Source: Novipirellula artificiosorum (GTDB taxonomy: Bacteria > Planctomycetota > Planctomycetia > Pirellulales > Pirellulaceae). Taken from it: a stretch of 64,000 nucleotides of DNA. Of this stretch, positions 46,135 to 56,200 are shown one piece after another. How positions within the stretch are numbered: the first letter of the stretch is position 1; the number at the start of each line of letters is the position of its first letter. A program made the position numbers and the translations under genes. The stretch is from the NCBI RefSeq assembly GCF_007860135.1, contig NZ_SJPV01000002.1, forward strand, positions 944,122 through 1,008,121, written 5' to 3'. The notes beneath the pieces were generated by a model. The model saw nothing but the letters and a program-made list of their open reading frames with translations, had not been told where the DNA came from and did no database searches.

Positions 46135-46794
46135 TCACGCCGTCCGACGACGTCGGCGAGCAACGATTGCTCCGGCGACCAAACCACAAATTGCAAACGA
46201 CCCCGGCTCGGGAACCGCGGTGGCTCGGACCAGGACCGGGGTGACGTTGATGAAGTACCCTTCTGCATCAAGTTTCACCAACGGACTATCGAAGATCGTC
46301 ATCACCTCATCCTCCGAAAGCGTCGTTTCGTGATTCAACACCGGCCCCATCAGCCCCGCGCCGCTGGTGTGTTGGAGGCCAAGGTTATGCCCGATTTCGT
46401 GTGCGATCAATTCAGGCCCATCGATCGGATGGGCCGCGAATCCTGAATCGAGTGCAACCAGAAACCCTGGAGTCGATCCACAACCGATGATGTTCGCCCC
46501 CGGCGAGCCGCAAAAATTGATGGCGTCGACGTAGAACAGATTCACATTTGTGAACGGGTCCGGAGCCCACGTCGACAGCTTGTTGAAATCAGCGTCCGAA
46601 TCGATCGTGATCAGATCAGGATCGATGATCGTTAAGGTCGGAAAAAAACGAATATCGATCGAATCTGCCCCGAACGAAGCTTGGGAAAAAATCGCATCCA
46701 AACCTGCCTCCTGGGTCGTGACCAGTGCGGCGGCGGCAGGCGACGCGACAAGGCAACACGCCGTTGTCAGCGTCAGAATCAGAGTTCGAAACAC
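46135..46794 (-). CDS. PEP-CTERM secreted metalloprotease, paralogue 1
   Basis: From the GTG at 46794 (AGGTG six bases upstream) the 219 residues begin with a fitting signal peptide (FRTLILTLTTACCLVASPAA). An ATG at 46872 would add 26 residues before it. The metzincin-type zinc motif HEIGHNLGLQH has His132, His136 and His142. The C-terminus is a PEP-CTERM sorting signal: VPEPGSF, hydrophobic CGLVAGAIVA, then RRRRR. Such signals are cut by an exosortase and link proteins to the cell surface. There is no exosortase in the window. A second paralogue with the same layout is at 48.6-49.4 kb. Confidence 0.88.
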   Translation of the reverse strand: MFRTLILTLTTACCLVASPAAAALVTTQEAGLDAIFSQASFGADSIDIRFFPTLTIIDPDLITIDSDADFNKLSTWAPDPFTNVNLFYVDAINFCGSPGANIIGCGSTPGFLVALDSGFAAHPIDGPELIAHEIGHNLGLQHTSGAGLMGPVLNHETTLSEDEVMTIFDSPLVKLDAEGYFINVTPVLVRATAVPEPGSFAICGLVAGAIVARRRRRTA

Positions 46795-47030
46795 GAGGAG
46801 CACCTGGAAAAACGCTAGAACGGGCTGAGAAGTTAATCTCGGATTATAACTCGCATCGCTAGCTCGTGACATAGATTCCCCGACCTTTTAAGATCCACAC
46901 GATCCGCATTTTTCAATCCGGATGACCATCCGGGACGGAATCCTCAATACCCGCGGCCCGGAATCGATGGAACCGATGACAAAATCAATTCAGCCGCCAC
47001 AAAATGACCAGACAATTCCCTGTCAACGTG

Positions 47031-48449
47031 TTATGTCCCCGTCGAGTCCTGAGTGTTGTTCTCGAACGACACGGGCACTCCCTGTTGCAGTAGGCTGTCA
47101 CAGAGCGGTCCGAGATGCCGAGCATAGTTTCGCCATCGTCCTACCGATCCGCGGTAAAGCGGTTGCCGAACCTGCCAATTACTCGCCGTTGCAACGACTC
47201 GCTGGTTACGCTGAAATGACAAGCATTCCTGTTGCCAATCCAATCCTGAAAACTCGATCAACTTTCGAGAAACGCCCTCTTGATCTTCGACCAACTTTTC
47301 GTAGTCCACATGCATGATCGGGATCGTCGAGACCTCGTCCCAATACCTCATCAGACGATCATACTGGCCGTAGTAAACCGCAATATCATCAAGATCGTAG
47401 CTGTATTCCTGTCCTTTCTTAAAATTGGTGACATAGCAAGACAGCGAGGTGTCCATCGGATGCCGGCGGCAATGGATCACTCGCACGTTGGGAAACAGTG
47501 CATGCATTAATCCAATGAAGAAGAAGTTATTGGGCGACTTGTCACAGAACACCTTGGCAGGACCCGTCGCTAGTTCCTGAATCCGCTGCAGGTAGAAATT
47601 ACCGAGCCCGATAAAGGTGGTTTCATCCACATCGTTTACCGAATATGGGAACCTTAACTCCGACGGCGAATGCTTCGTCAACTCGCCCGAGATCACGTTC
47701 AAATCGGGAAGCTCACCGGCGCCAAATACGTCGCTGTGCGATGAAACAATTTGCTCAACCAGCGTCGTACCACTGCGTGGCATTCCGACAATGAATACCA
47801 AATCGGCGGTCGGACGTGGTGGCGATCGGATGCGTTTGAGCGTCGCGAAATCAAAGAACTGAATCGATGAGTCGACCAATCCACGCCAGTGGTCTTGATC
47901 GAACGAGGCTTCTTTTGCTTCGTTACCCGCAAGGAAATGCTCGAAAGCCTGATCAAATGCACCAAAATCATCATAGATTTTTCCAGCTGCAAAATGCAAA
48001 TGGCAGCGTTCCTGCTCAGAATAAGTGGGATCTTCCAGCAGTTCCTCGATGGATCGATGGACTCCATCGACTTCGGTAAACTTCTTGATTCTGGCGTAGT
48101 TATGAAAGAAGTCAGCATGCCGCGGTTTGAGTGCCAAGGCTTCGGCATAATGAGCTTCCGCTTCAAGCAATCGGCCGAGGAACGACTTTGCCGAAGCCAT
48201 CGCGTGGTGCAGTTCTGCGGTCGGGCCCTGAACTTTCATGGCGTGCTCGAAAGCAATCACCGCGTCAGCTGCTTTCAATTGATCAAGCAGCACTTGGCCG
48301 AGACCCAACCAGCCAACTCGGCGATTGGGTAGCTGCTCGGCGATCTGCCGAAATAGGCTCTCCGCTGCATCGTACTGCCCCGACTCACGCAGCTGTTTCC
48401 CTTTAGCCACCGCCTCGGTAAGCCGAAACGTATCCGTCGTCTGTGTCAT
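47031..48449 (-). CDS. TPR-repeat sulfotransferase
   Basis: 472 residues, starting at ATG 48449 with GAGG seven bases upstream. The N-terminal about 130 residues are TPR units (ESGQYDAAESLFRQIAEQLP, LGRLLEAEAHYAEALALKP). The C-terminal sulfotransferase domain has the PAPS 5'-phosphosulfate loop GMPRSGTTLVEQI starting at Gly222 and the 3'-phosphate motif RVIHCRRHPMDTSLSCY, with the serine/arginine contacts present. It transfers sulfate from PAPS to a peptide or glycan. The TPR-plus-sulfotransferase layout is common in planctomycetes and proteobacteria. It lies between PEP-CTERM genes, but shows no export signal, so a cytoplasmic role is likely. A pair of 16-bp direct repeats (TACGATGxCGGGAATT, 48467 and 48485) lies just upstream. 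Confidence 0.93.
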   Translation of the reverse strand: MTQTTDTFRLTEAVAKGKQLRESGQYDAAESLFRQIAEQLPNRRVGWLGLGQVLLDQLKAADAVIAFEHAMKVQGPTAELHHAMASAKSFLGRLLEAEAHYAEALALKPRHADFFHNYARIKKFTEVDGVHRSIEELLEDPTYSEQERCHLHFAAGKIYDDFGAFDQAFEHFLAGNEAKEASFDQDHWRGLVDSSIQFFDFATLKRIRSPPRPTADLVFIVGMPRSGTTLVEQIVSSHSDVFGAGELPDLNVISGELTKHSPSELRFPYSVNDVDETTFIGLGNFYLQRIQELATGPAKVFCDKSPNNFFFIGLMHALFPNVRVIHCRRHPMDTSLSCYVTNFKKGQEYSYDLDDIAVYYGQYDRLMRYWDEVSTIPIMHVDYEKLVEDQEGVSRKLIEFSGLDWQQECLSFQRNQRVVATASNWQVRQPLYRGSVGRWRNYARHLGPLCDSLLQQGVPVSFENNTQDSTGT

Positions 48450-48598
48450 CCTGTTTCCTCAAATCCTACGATGTCGGGAATTCATACGATGCCGGGAATT
48501 TCGGTTGGTCGTTCCAGCCTAAATCAGTGATTGGACAACATCTCGCTATCTTACGACGATTCCTTACGGAGCGGACTGCGGAAGATCACTGATTGTGG

Positions 48599-49414
48599 CT
48601 AAGCCGCCCTGCGGCGATGTCGATAACCTATCGCAGCAACCATGCCTAGAAACACCACCGCGCTGGGTTCGGGCACCGCAGTGGCGTACGGACTCGACTG
48701 CGCAAGTGTCGTTTGAGCCGCGTTCAGTTGGGCGTTGATCGGAGGTAAGGTGTCCATGGCCAGCATCATGTTTCTCGGCTCCAGACTATGGTCCAAGCCA
48801 AGATTATGACCGATTTCGTGAGCAATTGTCTTGGCAGCTAACTCTTGGCCGAGTGGTTGACCACCAATGATGGCGCCCGGCAGGTTATCGCCGATGTGCA
48901 GCGCACTGCCGTTGCCCGGCGTCAAAGATAGGCCGTTCGCAGTCAACAGTGTCGTTTGCGAAAAGCCAGGCACGATTTCGACGAAGTACATGTTCAAGAC
49001 CAATGGGTCGGGGTGAGCAACCCCGCCTATGATCCCATCAATCACGATCTGTCCCAAATCCGCTTGCGGGCGGCGTTGGGTCGACAGCAAATTCCCGACG
49101 TTCGCAAGCGAGTTGTTCCACAGATTGGGCGCGAGCCAATCGACATCAATCCCAGCCTGAGACCAAATGAGGTCGATGTTGAACTGGATGGCAGCGGTTT
49201 GCGCCACGTCGCCCATGTATCCAGCCGTGTTCGAGCCATCCGTATTGGACACGATGATCGGCTGGACCGTCACCACATGACTAATGGGAAGCGAAAGGTT
49301 GGTGACGATTTCCGCCCATGCTTCGCTGACGCAACACGAAAACAGTAGCGAACACGCGATGCGCCCGACGAAACCGGTGGCGCGACGACTAAGAAGAATT
49401 GGCATGTTCGGCAT
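48599..49414 (-). CDS. PEP-CTERM secreted metalloprotease, paralogue 2
   Basis: From the ATG at 49414 (271 residues) there is a signal peptide (GRIACSLLFSCCVSEAWA). A TTG at 49447 would start the frame inside the terminator of the upstream gene, so it is rejected. The zinc motif HEIGHNLGLDH begins at His199, closely matching the other PEP-CTERM protease (HEIGHNLGLQH). The C-terminus has AVPEPSAVVFLG, a short hydrophobic segment, then RHRRR, the PEP-CTERM pattern. Spacing of the N-terminal domain differs between the two, so they are divergent paralogues and not a recent duplication. Both would be exported and attached through an exosortase. Confidence 0.87.
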   Translation of the reverse strand: MPNMPILLSRRATGFVGRIACSLLFSCCVSEAWAEIVTNLSLPISHVVTVQPIIVSNTDGSNTAGYMGDVAQTAAIQFNIDLIWSQAGIDVDWLAPNLWNNSLANVGNLLSTQRRPQADLGQIVIDGIIGGVAHPDPLVLNMYFVEIVPGFSQTTLLTANGLSLTPGNGSALHIGDNLPGAIIGGQPLGQELAAKTIAHEIGHNLGLDHSLEPRNMMLAMDTLPPINAQLNAAQTTLAQSSPYATAVPEPSAVVFLGMVAAIGYRHRRRAA

Positions 49415-49443
49415 GAAGGATGAGAAGAAGAGCGTGAACCGAC

Positions 49444-49477
49444 ACAAAAAAACGCACAGAGAATATCCCTGTGCGTT
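49444..49477 (-). terminator. Rho-independent terminator of the 49.5-50.2 kb PEP-CTERM gene
   Basis: AACGCACAG (49451-49459) pairs with CTGTGCGTT (49469-49477), and the minus strand continues into a T tract opposite A49446-A49452. It is 46 bases past the stop at 49523. Confidence 0.85.
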
Positions 49478-49522
49478 AAACGTTTAAACTGAAGTTGGTG
49501 TCTCAACACTCCCGCAGTAGAA

Positions 49523-50164
49523 CTAGCACGCTAACGCACTCGCCTTCTTGTTGCGCCGACGTCGCAGCACTCGTCCGCCCGCTCCTACTGCCAATAGGGC
49601 GCAGAAAGCGATCGAACTTGGCTCAGGTACAGCAGTGACCGTTCCGGTTCCTGAACCGGCGTACAACTGTGTTCCAGTTGTTGACACAATCCCTCTTAAG
49701 AACGGATTCGGATCGGGTACATCGTCGAATTTGAACTGAAAGGAGTCAACTCCAGGAGACAACGCACTCGGCAACGTGAATGCGAAGGTCCCAAACGTGC
49801 TCGGAGTTGTTGTGACCGCGGGAGCCGTAACGAAACCCGCTATGGTAAACGGATTGGGAGGAATCGCGGTCCCGTTGGGTGTATTCGGCCCAAATGGAGT
49901 GAAGACGACGCCTCCCGCTGCAGTGAAAGAATTGATTGTTACTGACGATGCGGCACCGGTGAAATTGATGGCCATTAGATCCAAGCTAATGGATCCAACA
50001 GTATCGGATCCGGTACTGACCCATTGAACATCAACAGCCCCCGTCGTCGACCCTCCTGTCAGCACGGGATTTGGATTGAATGACAATGTAATTGCCGCAT
50101 TGGCAATACCGCCAGTAGCGACGAACATCGTCGCAACGCATGCAAACCGCACAAATGTAAACAT
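49523..50164 (-). CDS. PEP-CTERM surface protein, unknown function
   Basis: 213 residues starting MFTFVRFACVATMFV, with signal peptide cleavage expected after GGIANA. The centre is serine/threonine/glycine-rich with beta-strand character and resembles cohesin-like or fibronectin-like surface folds (LSFNPNPVLTGGSTTG, VQWVSTGSDTVGSISLDLM), but no family is certain. The PEP-CTERM signal is VPEPSSIAFCALLAVGAGG followed by RVLRRRR. A terminator follows. The role is probably as a structural or adhesive surface component. Confidence 0.85.
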   Translation of the reverse strand: MFTFVRFACVATMFVATGGIANAAITLSFNPNPVLTGGSTTGAVDVQWVSTGSDTVGSISLDLMAINFTGAASSVTINSFTAAGGVVFTPFGPNTPNGTAIPPNPFTIAGFVTAPAVTTTPSTFGTFAFTLPSALSPGVDSFQFKFDDVPDPNPFLRGIVSTTGTQLYAGSGTGTVTAVPEPSSIAFCALLAVGAGGRVLRRRRNKKASALAC

Positions 50165-50208
50165 CTGAAAATCTCATTAAAGTGTAATCAATGAACCAAA
50201 GTTGAAAG

Positions 50209-50245
50209 GGGGGCCTCAAGCCGATCATACCGATTCAAGGCCCCC
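50209..50245 (-). terminator. Probable terminator of the giant Calx-beta gene
   Basis: GGGGGCCT (50209-50216) pairs with AGGCCCCC (50238-50245) around a 21-base loop, 35 bases after the stop at 50280. The minus-strand tail is only weakly T-rich (CTTTCAACTTT), so confidence is moderate. Confidence 0.5.
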
Positions 50246-50279
50246 ATACTAGCCATACCACCTAGCCTTGTCAATCTAC

Positions 50280-53200
50280 CTAAACCAGAAGAGTGATTGT
50301 TTCTTCCAGTTCGGGGGCTAGGGTGTCGTCATCATCAGCAGCCATCAATTGATCGAGGCTGGCGGCAAATGGCAACGCGGAGAACAAATTGGGCGACATG
50401 ATCCCAAGGTCGTCGAATCCGACAGCCCCATTACCGTTGAAGTCAGCCGCGGCGTCGTAAGAACCACCTCCGAGCAACGAGCCGAGAGCTGGCGACATGA
50501 TTCCGAGATCATCGAAGCCAACGGCACCGAATTGTTCGGGATTCAGTTGGAAACTGGCGTTAGCGGGCGAAACCGCGAATCGCATCGAGAAGTCGACGCC
50601 CGGCGTCCCATTACCGCTCGTCGCATAGGTATCCGACTCGTTGACGAACTCACCGTCCAGCGCCAAACCGGTAGCTGTGGCGACAATCGTATCCTTTACG
50701 ACCAAGGTGTAGTGATCGCGTCCCATCGGGCCGCTGAGGACCAATGTCGCACGTGGCGTACCGGGTACGTAGCTGACACTGACGATCGTCACCGGGTTGG
50801 GACCAACCGCATTATCCGGCGTCAACGCGAAGTCGGTGGCATCTGGCAGTGAGCCAACGCCCGAGCCTTGCACATCTTCACTGAAGTCAACGTAAACCCG
50901 GTTCATGGTGCTCCATGACATCGGTGAAACCTGGGCTACCGAACCGGTTGGGATCGAGAAACCTAGACCCTGACCCGACGGAGCCGAGTCAACTTCTTCG
51001 ACAAACGCTGGAGTCCAACCCGCTAGGACCGGGCCGTCCGTCACGGCTGCAACTCGCACATTGGTAACGGTTGGTGGTGGTGGCGGAGCGTCATTGTCGG
51101 CGATCACACCAAATCCCTGATCGCTGTCGTCAATCATCACACCAACGATAGCAGGCACGGCAGTGATCTCGATTCCGAACAGTTCGGACGGCTCGACATC
51201 ACTATCGTCAACAATATCAATCGTGATCGACTTGACCGTTCCCACCGGATCACTTGGGTTGAATGTCACCGTCGTTGACGCAGGAAGGGTGTAGTCCGTA
51301 CCAAGCGTGGCACCCGGCACGATGTCGACGAAGTTCAACGTGACGTCAATCGAGCCAACGGATGCTGCCATTGAGCTATCCAACTTCACACCCACCGTTG
51401 CGGTCGCGTTGTCCTCGCTCGTCGATACATCGACGATCGTGAACTTGACCGGATCGTTGTCCGTGATGTTGACCGTCGCCGGTGTTGAGTCGACGACAAA
51501 CGTGCCAGTCGTTCCGACGGGCGGCGTTCCACCATAGCCGGCTGTCACGACACCTGATGCAAGCGTCACAATGACCGTTTCGGTCGGCTCGGGAATCACA
51601 TCGTCTTCAACGTCGACTTCCAACAAAGCACTGGTTTCGCCATCACCGAAGAAGACCGATCCGGCGGATAGACCCGTATAGTCACCGGATGAACCAGCGG
51701 TTGCCGTGCCCCCCTTGGTGTAGTTGACCGTTACCCCACCAGATGGTGCTGGAACCGGATTGCCCGAAGCGTCCTTCAACTCAATCAAGAACGCGCCGTT
51801 GGTTTCTGGTTCGCTACCGTCACCCGCATTGGTGATCGACACGATGATGTTGGAATCATCGTCAGCGATCACCACGGTGTCGGTCAACGATGTTCCCAGT
51901 TCGATGTCCGCATTCGACGGACCACCGAACGTGAACCCGGTCAAGGTGACCGTGACGTTTTCAGGGCCTTCGATGATCGAATCGTCCTTCACATCAACAT
52001 CAAACGTTGCCGTCGTATCGCCAGCCAGAATCGTGACCACGCCGTCGAGCAACACATAATCGGAACCATTCGTGGCATTCCCGACACCCGTTGCGATCGA
52101 GTAAGTGACTTCTGTATCGGTGTCACTCTTTTCGCTCAAGGTGACCGTGAACTGGCCATCGGTCGAAGGTTCGGCCGCATTGGGCGTGGTTGCGGCCAGA
52201 TTGACCACCGCGGTATCGGTATCCTCGATTCTCACCTCTTCCATCTCGCTATCATCATGGATCGAGATATTCGGATCGGCGTTTCCAGCCGGAATCGGAT
52301 CGACCAAGGTAATGCGGACGAATTCGTCATCCTCTAGCAAGATATTGCCGGCATCGTCGAGCACGTTGACATCAATCACTGCGGTCGTTTGTCCCGCAGG
52401 GATCGTGACCACGCCGGAAAGCGTCGTGTAATCGACACCTGGGGTGGCACTGTCACTGGCAACTTGCACCGAGTAAGGGATCTTGGCGTCGTAGCTGCTC
52501 GGCTTCGACATGGTGACCTTGAATTGGCCGTTATCGGCCGGTTCCTTCGCCAGTCCGTCGGTTACCGAGAGCAGAACGTCCGCTTCGTCAGCGTCACCGC
52601 CCGTAACGTCATTGATCTTGCCAATGGCCGTATCATTGTCGTTAAAGGAGCGATCGCCAAGCGTTGCCGAGGCGGTGGTGATGTTCAGGCTGGCCAAGAA
52701 TCGTTCAAAGCCAGCATCATTGCTCAGGCCACCCTCGACCGTCATGTCATCGCGAATTGCGACGGTGACGGTATGAGGTCCCGTTGATCCCACACCGAAC
52801 GTGATTTCGTCGGTGCCGCTGTCGTAGTCCGTATCGGCCGGAAGCGATGGTTCACCTGGTCCGTCAAAGTCTTCATAGACATTGCCTTCGGCATCGGTCG
52901 TGTTCAGCCCTGGCGAATTCGCCACCGCACCGCCCGGTGTCGTGTAAGAAACGTCCAGGTCGACAGCAATGTCACTCGGTTTGTCAGCCGTAATCGTGAA
53001 CGTCATCGTTCCAGCGTCCTCATTGACCGTCTGATCACCGATCGTGAACTTCATCGTGTCGTTGTCCTTGATCGTGATATTACCCTTGTCGGAAATATCA
53101 ACCGCTCCAGCAGGTCCCGTTTGAGGGGAAACCGGTGCAAGCGGAGTGTAATTGGACAGTTTCAATAAGAACTTCTCCGTTGCTTCGACAACATTGCCGT

Positions 53201-56200
53201 TGACAATCGGAATCGTGACGGTCTTCGTTTCACCGGCGTTGCCCGCAAAGGTCAGGGTGCCGGACTTGGTCGTGTAGTCACTACCCGCCTCCGCACTGTC
53301 GTTGGCCGTGGTGTAATCGACCGTAAACCCGGCTTGTGTCGCGACATCCAGCTTGACCGTTACATCGACTGAGTTCGGTGAAACACCTTCCGTGACGGTC
53401 GGGTCGGACACCGTCAGCTTTGGCGAGTCATTGTCCTCGATATCGATCGAAGCCGTTTTGTTGGCACCATCAATGCTGATTTGGGACGCATTGTTGTCAC
53501 CGGCGTTCGGAACGATTCCCGTCAACTCAACACTGACATTTTCAGTCGGCTCACCGACCGAGTCATTCTTGACATTGATGGTCAATGTCGTCTGAGTGCC
53601 GAAAGCAGGGATCGTCACGGTACCGGTTAGTGGCGTCGTGTAATCGCTCGGATTCAAAGCGGTGTCGGAATTGGCTGGATTCAGCTTGTAAGCAACCACG
53701 GTTGGCTGATCACTTTGCTTATCGATGCTGATGGTGAAGGTACCGTTCGGACCGCCTTCTTTACCATCAACCCCTGCGGCAACACTGACCTTGCCCAAAT
53801 CATTGCTTAAGATGAATGCAGTATCGGTGTCGTTCGCGGTATCGATCGTCACGCCCGAAGTCGTGCCAGTCGATCCGGTCGTCAAACCCGTCAGCTTGAC
53901 GGTGACCCCTTCCGCATCCTCGATCAGCAGGTCGTCCAAGGTTGTGACGTCGATGTATTTAAACGTCTGACCCGCTGAGATCGTGACGGTACCCGAAAGA
54001 GTGACGTAGTCGATTACACCTGGGCCCGTCAACGGACCGGCCGCTGCACCCGGCACTGCGTCATTTGGCGGCGTCAGGATCACGTCGTAGGTCACCACGG
54101 TCGCCGTATCGGATTTGACGCTTTGGTTGACGCGGAAGAAGCCAAGGTTGCTCGGTTCCAATCCGTCGTCAGTCGCTTCGAGCGACACCAATGCATTGTC
54201 GTCGTCAAAGATCGTGGCGACGGCCGAACCGCTGCCACCGACCACGTTGGATCCGGTGCTGCTAACACCATCGATCTTCACTTCGACATACTCATCGGAT
54301 TCCACCACAGCCGGCGTATCGTTCAGAACGTCGAGGGTCAAAGTCGTGGTCGTTTGACCAGCCGGGATCGTCACCGTACCGGTGGTGATGGCGACATAAT
54401 CCGTGCCAGCGGTCGCATCGGTTCCCGCTGGAACCAACTTGTAAGTAATAACCGTGTCATGCGCACTCTTAACGTTTTGAGTGAACACGTACTTACCGTC
54501 GTCGAGCACTCCGCCTGGCTCCGTACCGTTGACGGCACTGATCGTGACGTTGATGTCGTCATTGTCCAGGATGGATTCCTGGGCGATATCCGAACCGCTG
54601 AGTCCAATCGACAACAGTGGATTGTAGAACGAATTGACTGCCGAGACCGCCGTGACTTTCACGTCGATCGTCTCGGTGCCTTCGCTCAGCAAATCATCAA
54701 TCACTTCGACGTCCAAGGTCGCCGATGTTTCACCCGCTTGAATCGTGACAATCTGCGTCACCGCCGTCGGCGACGAGGCACCACCAAATTCGTAGTCATC
54801 GCCGAGCGTTGCGGAGCCACCTTGTAGCGTGACCACAACGTTCACGTCGACCGGCAAGTCATTGCTGATGTAGACGGTGAATTGGCCGTTGAAGCCACCC
54901 GCACCGAGTCCCGGCTCTGCAGCGGGGCTATCGGTCTTTTTGATCGTCACGTCAAACAATTCGTCCAAAATCGTGACCGTGTCGGTCGTCGATCCAAAGC
55001 TGACGTTGGTATTGTTGCCAGGATCGGACGTTCCGGCATCCAACATCGTGAAGGTGTCCAACGTCACAATCACATCTTCGGACGCTTCATTGATGAAGTC
55101 TTGGATCACATCGACTGGCAACGTCACAACCTTAGTGCCTGCCGGAACCGTGATTGTGCCACTGTAGTAGTCGGACCCTGCGGTCGTTCCGAGCAGCGGT
55201 GCATAGTCGTCACCGACGGCTCCGAGTCCAGGAACGGCCAATCCAGCCCCCGGCCCACTTACCGTGTACTCGATCTTGACATCTTCGTCGCTCTCGTAAT
55301 TCAGTTGAATTTCGAATTCGCCATCATCCGCACCTTCGGTTGCGGTGGGATCGGTGGCAACGACGGAGATGACCAAGTCGTCATCGTCGTCGATGATCGC
55401 GGTTGCCGTGTTCGACGCCGGATTGGGATTCAATGTGATGTTACCTGGCGTGGCCGAATCCAATGTGATCGTGACGGTTTCATTGTCTTCGTTGACAAAG
55501 TCCTCTTTCACGTCGATTGGAATCACCACACTCGGCTGGTAAGCCGGCAACGTGACCGTGCCCGACAGCGTTGCATAATCGCCGCCATTCGTTGCTGTTC
55601 CGGTGATCGTGTACTCGATCAACGTCGCTTCGTCACTGACCACATCCGTGGTGATCGTGAAACTACCATCGGTTGGGCTGCCTGGGTTGTTCTCGGCTGC
55701 GTTGGTTTTGCTGACGGTCAACTTACCGACTTCGTTGTCGTTAATATCAACATTCTCGACCGTGTTGCCACCAAGCGTGATGTTACCATCCGTTCCAAGC
55801 CCGTAGTTGATACCCGTTAAGGTCACAACCACATCTTCGGTGCCTTCACTGATCGTATCGTCCAAAACTTGCACACGGATCGTAGTGGACGTGGTTCCAG
55901 CATCAATCTTCGCTGTACCACTGGTCGCCACATAATCGGTCCCTGCTGTGGCCGTGCCGTTGGTGACGGTGTAGTTAACGTACGTATCCGTTGAAGCAGC
56001 TTCGCTCAACTTAATGACCGCTTTGGCTGCGTTCGCGGCACCCGTCGGGTTGCCAAGAGGTCCACCCGGTTCTTTGCCGGCCGTGACACTATCGATTTCA
56101 ACCGTCGCATCATCATTGTCGATGATGTTGATCGTCGCCGAGACGTTCAGGTCGACAGTCAACATCGGATCCGAGGAGCTGTTTTCCGAATAGAAGTCGA

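Noticed and set aside
46905..46935. Possible terminator CCGGAT-GACC-ATCCGG after the sulfotransferase gene
   Set aside because: Stem is only six pairs and no T tract follows on the relevant strand.
49415..49447. TTG start of PEP-CTERM protease 2 at 49447
   Set aside because: It falls within the terminator of the upstream gene; the ATG at 49414 gives a normal signal peptide.
54882..55820. Long plus-strand open frames antisense to the giant gene (also 57375-58112 and 54123-54827)
   Set aside because: They mirror the repeated Calx-beta coding sequence and have no start signals or recognisable domains.
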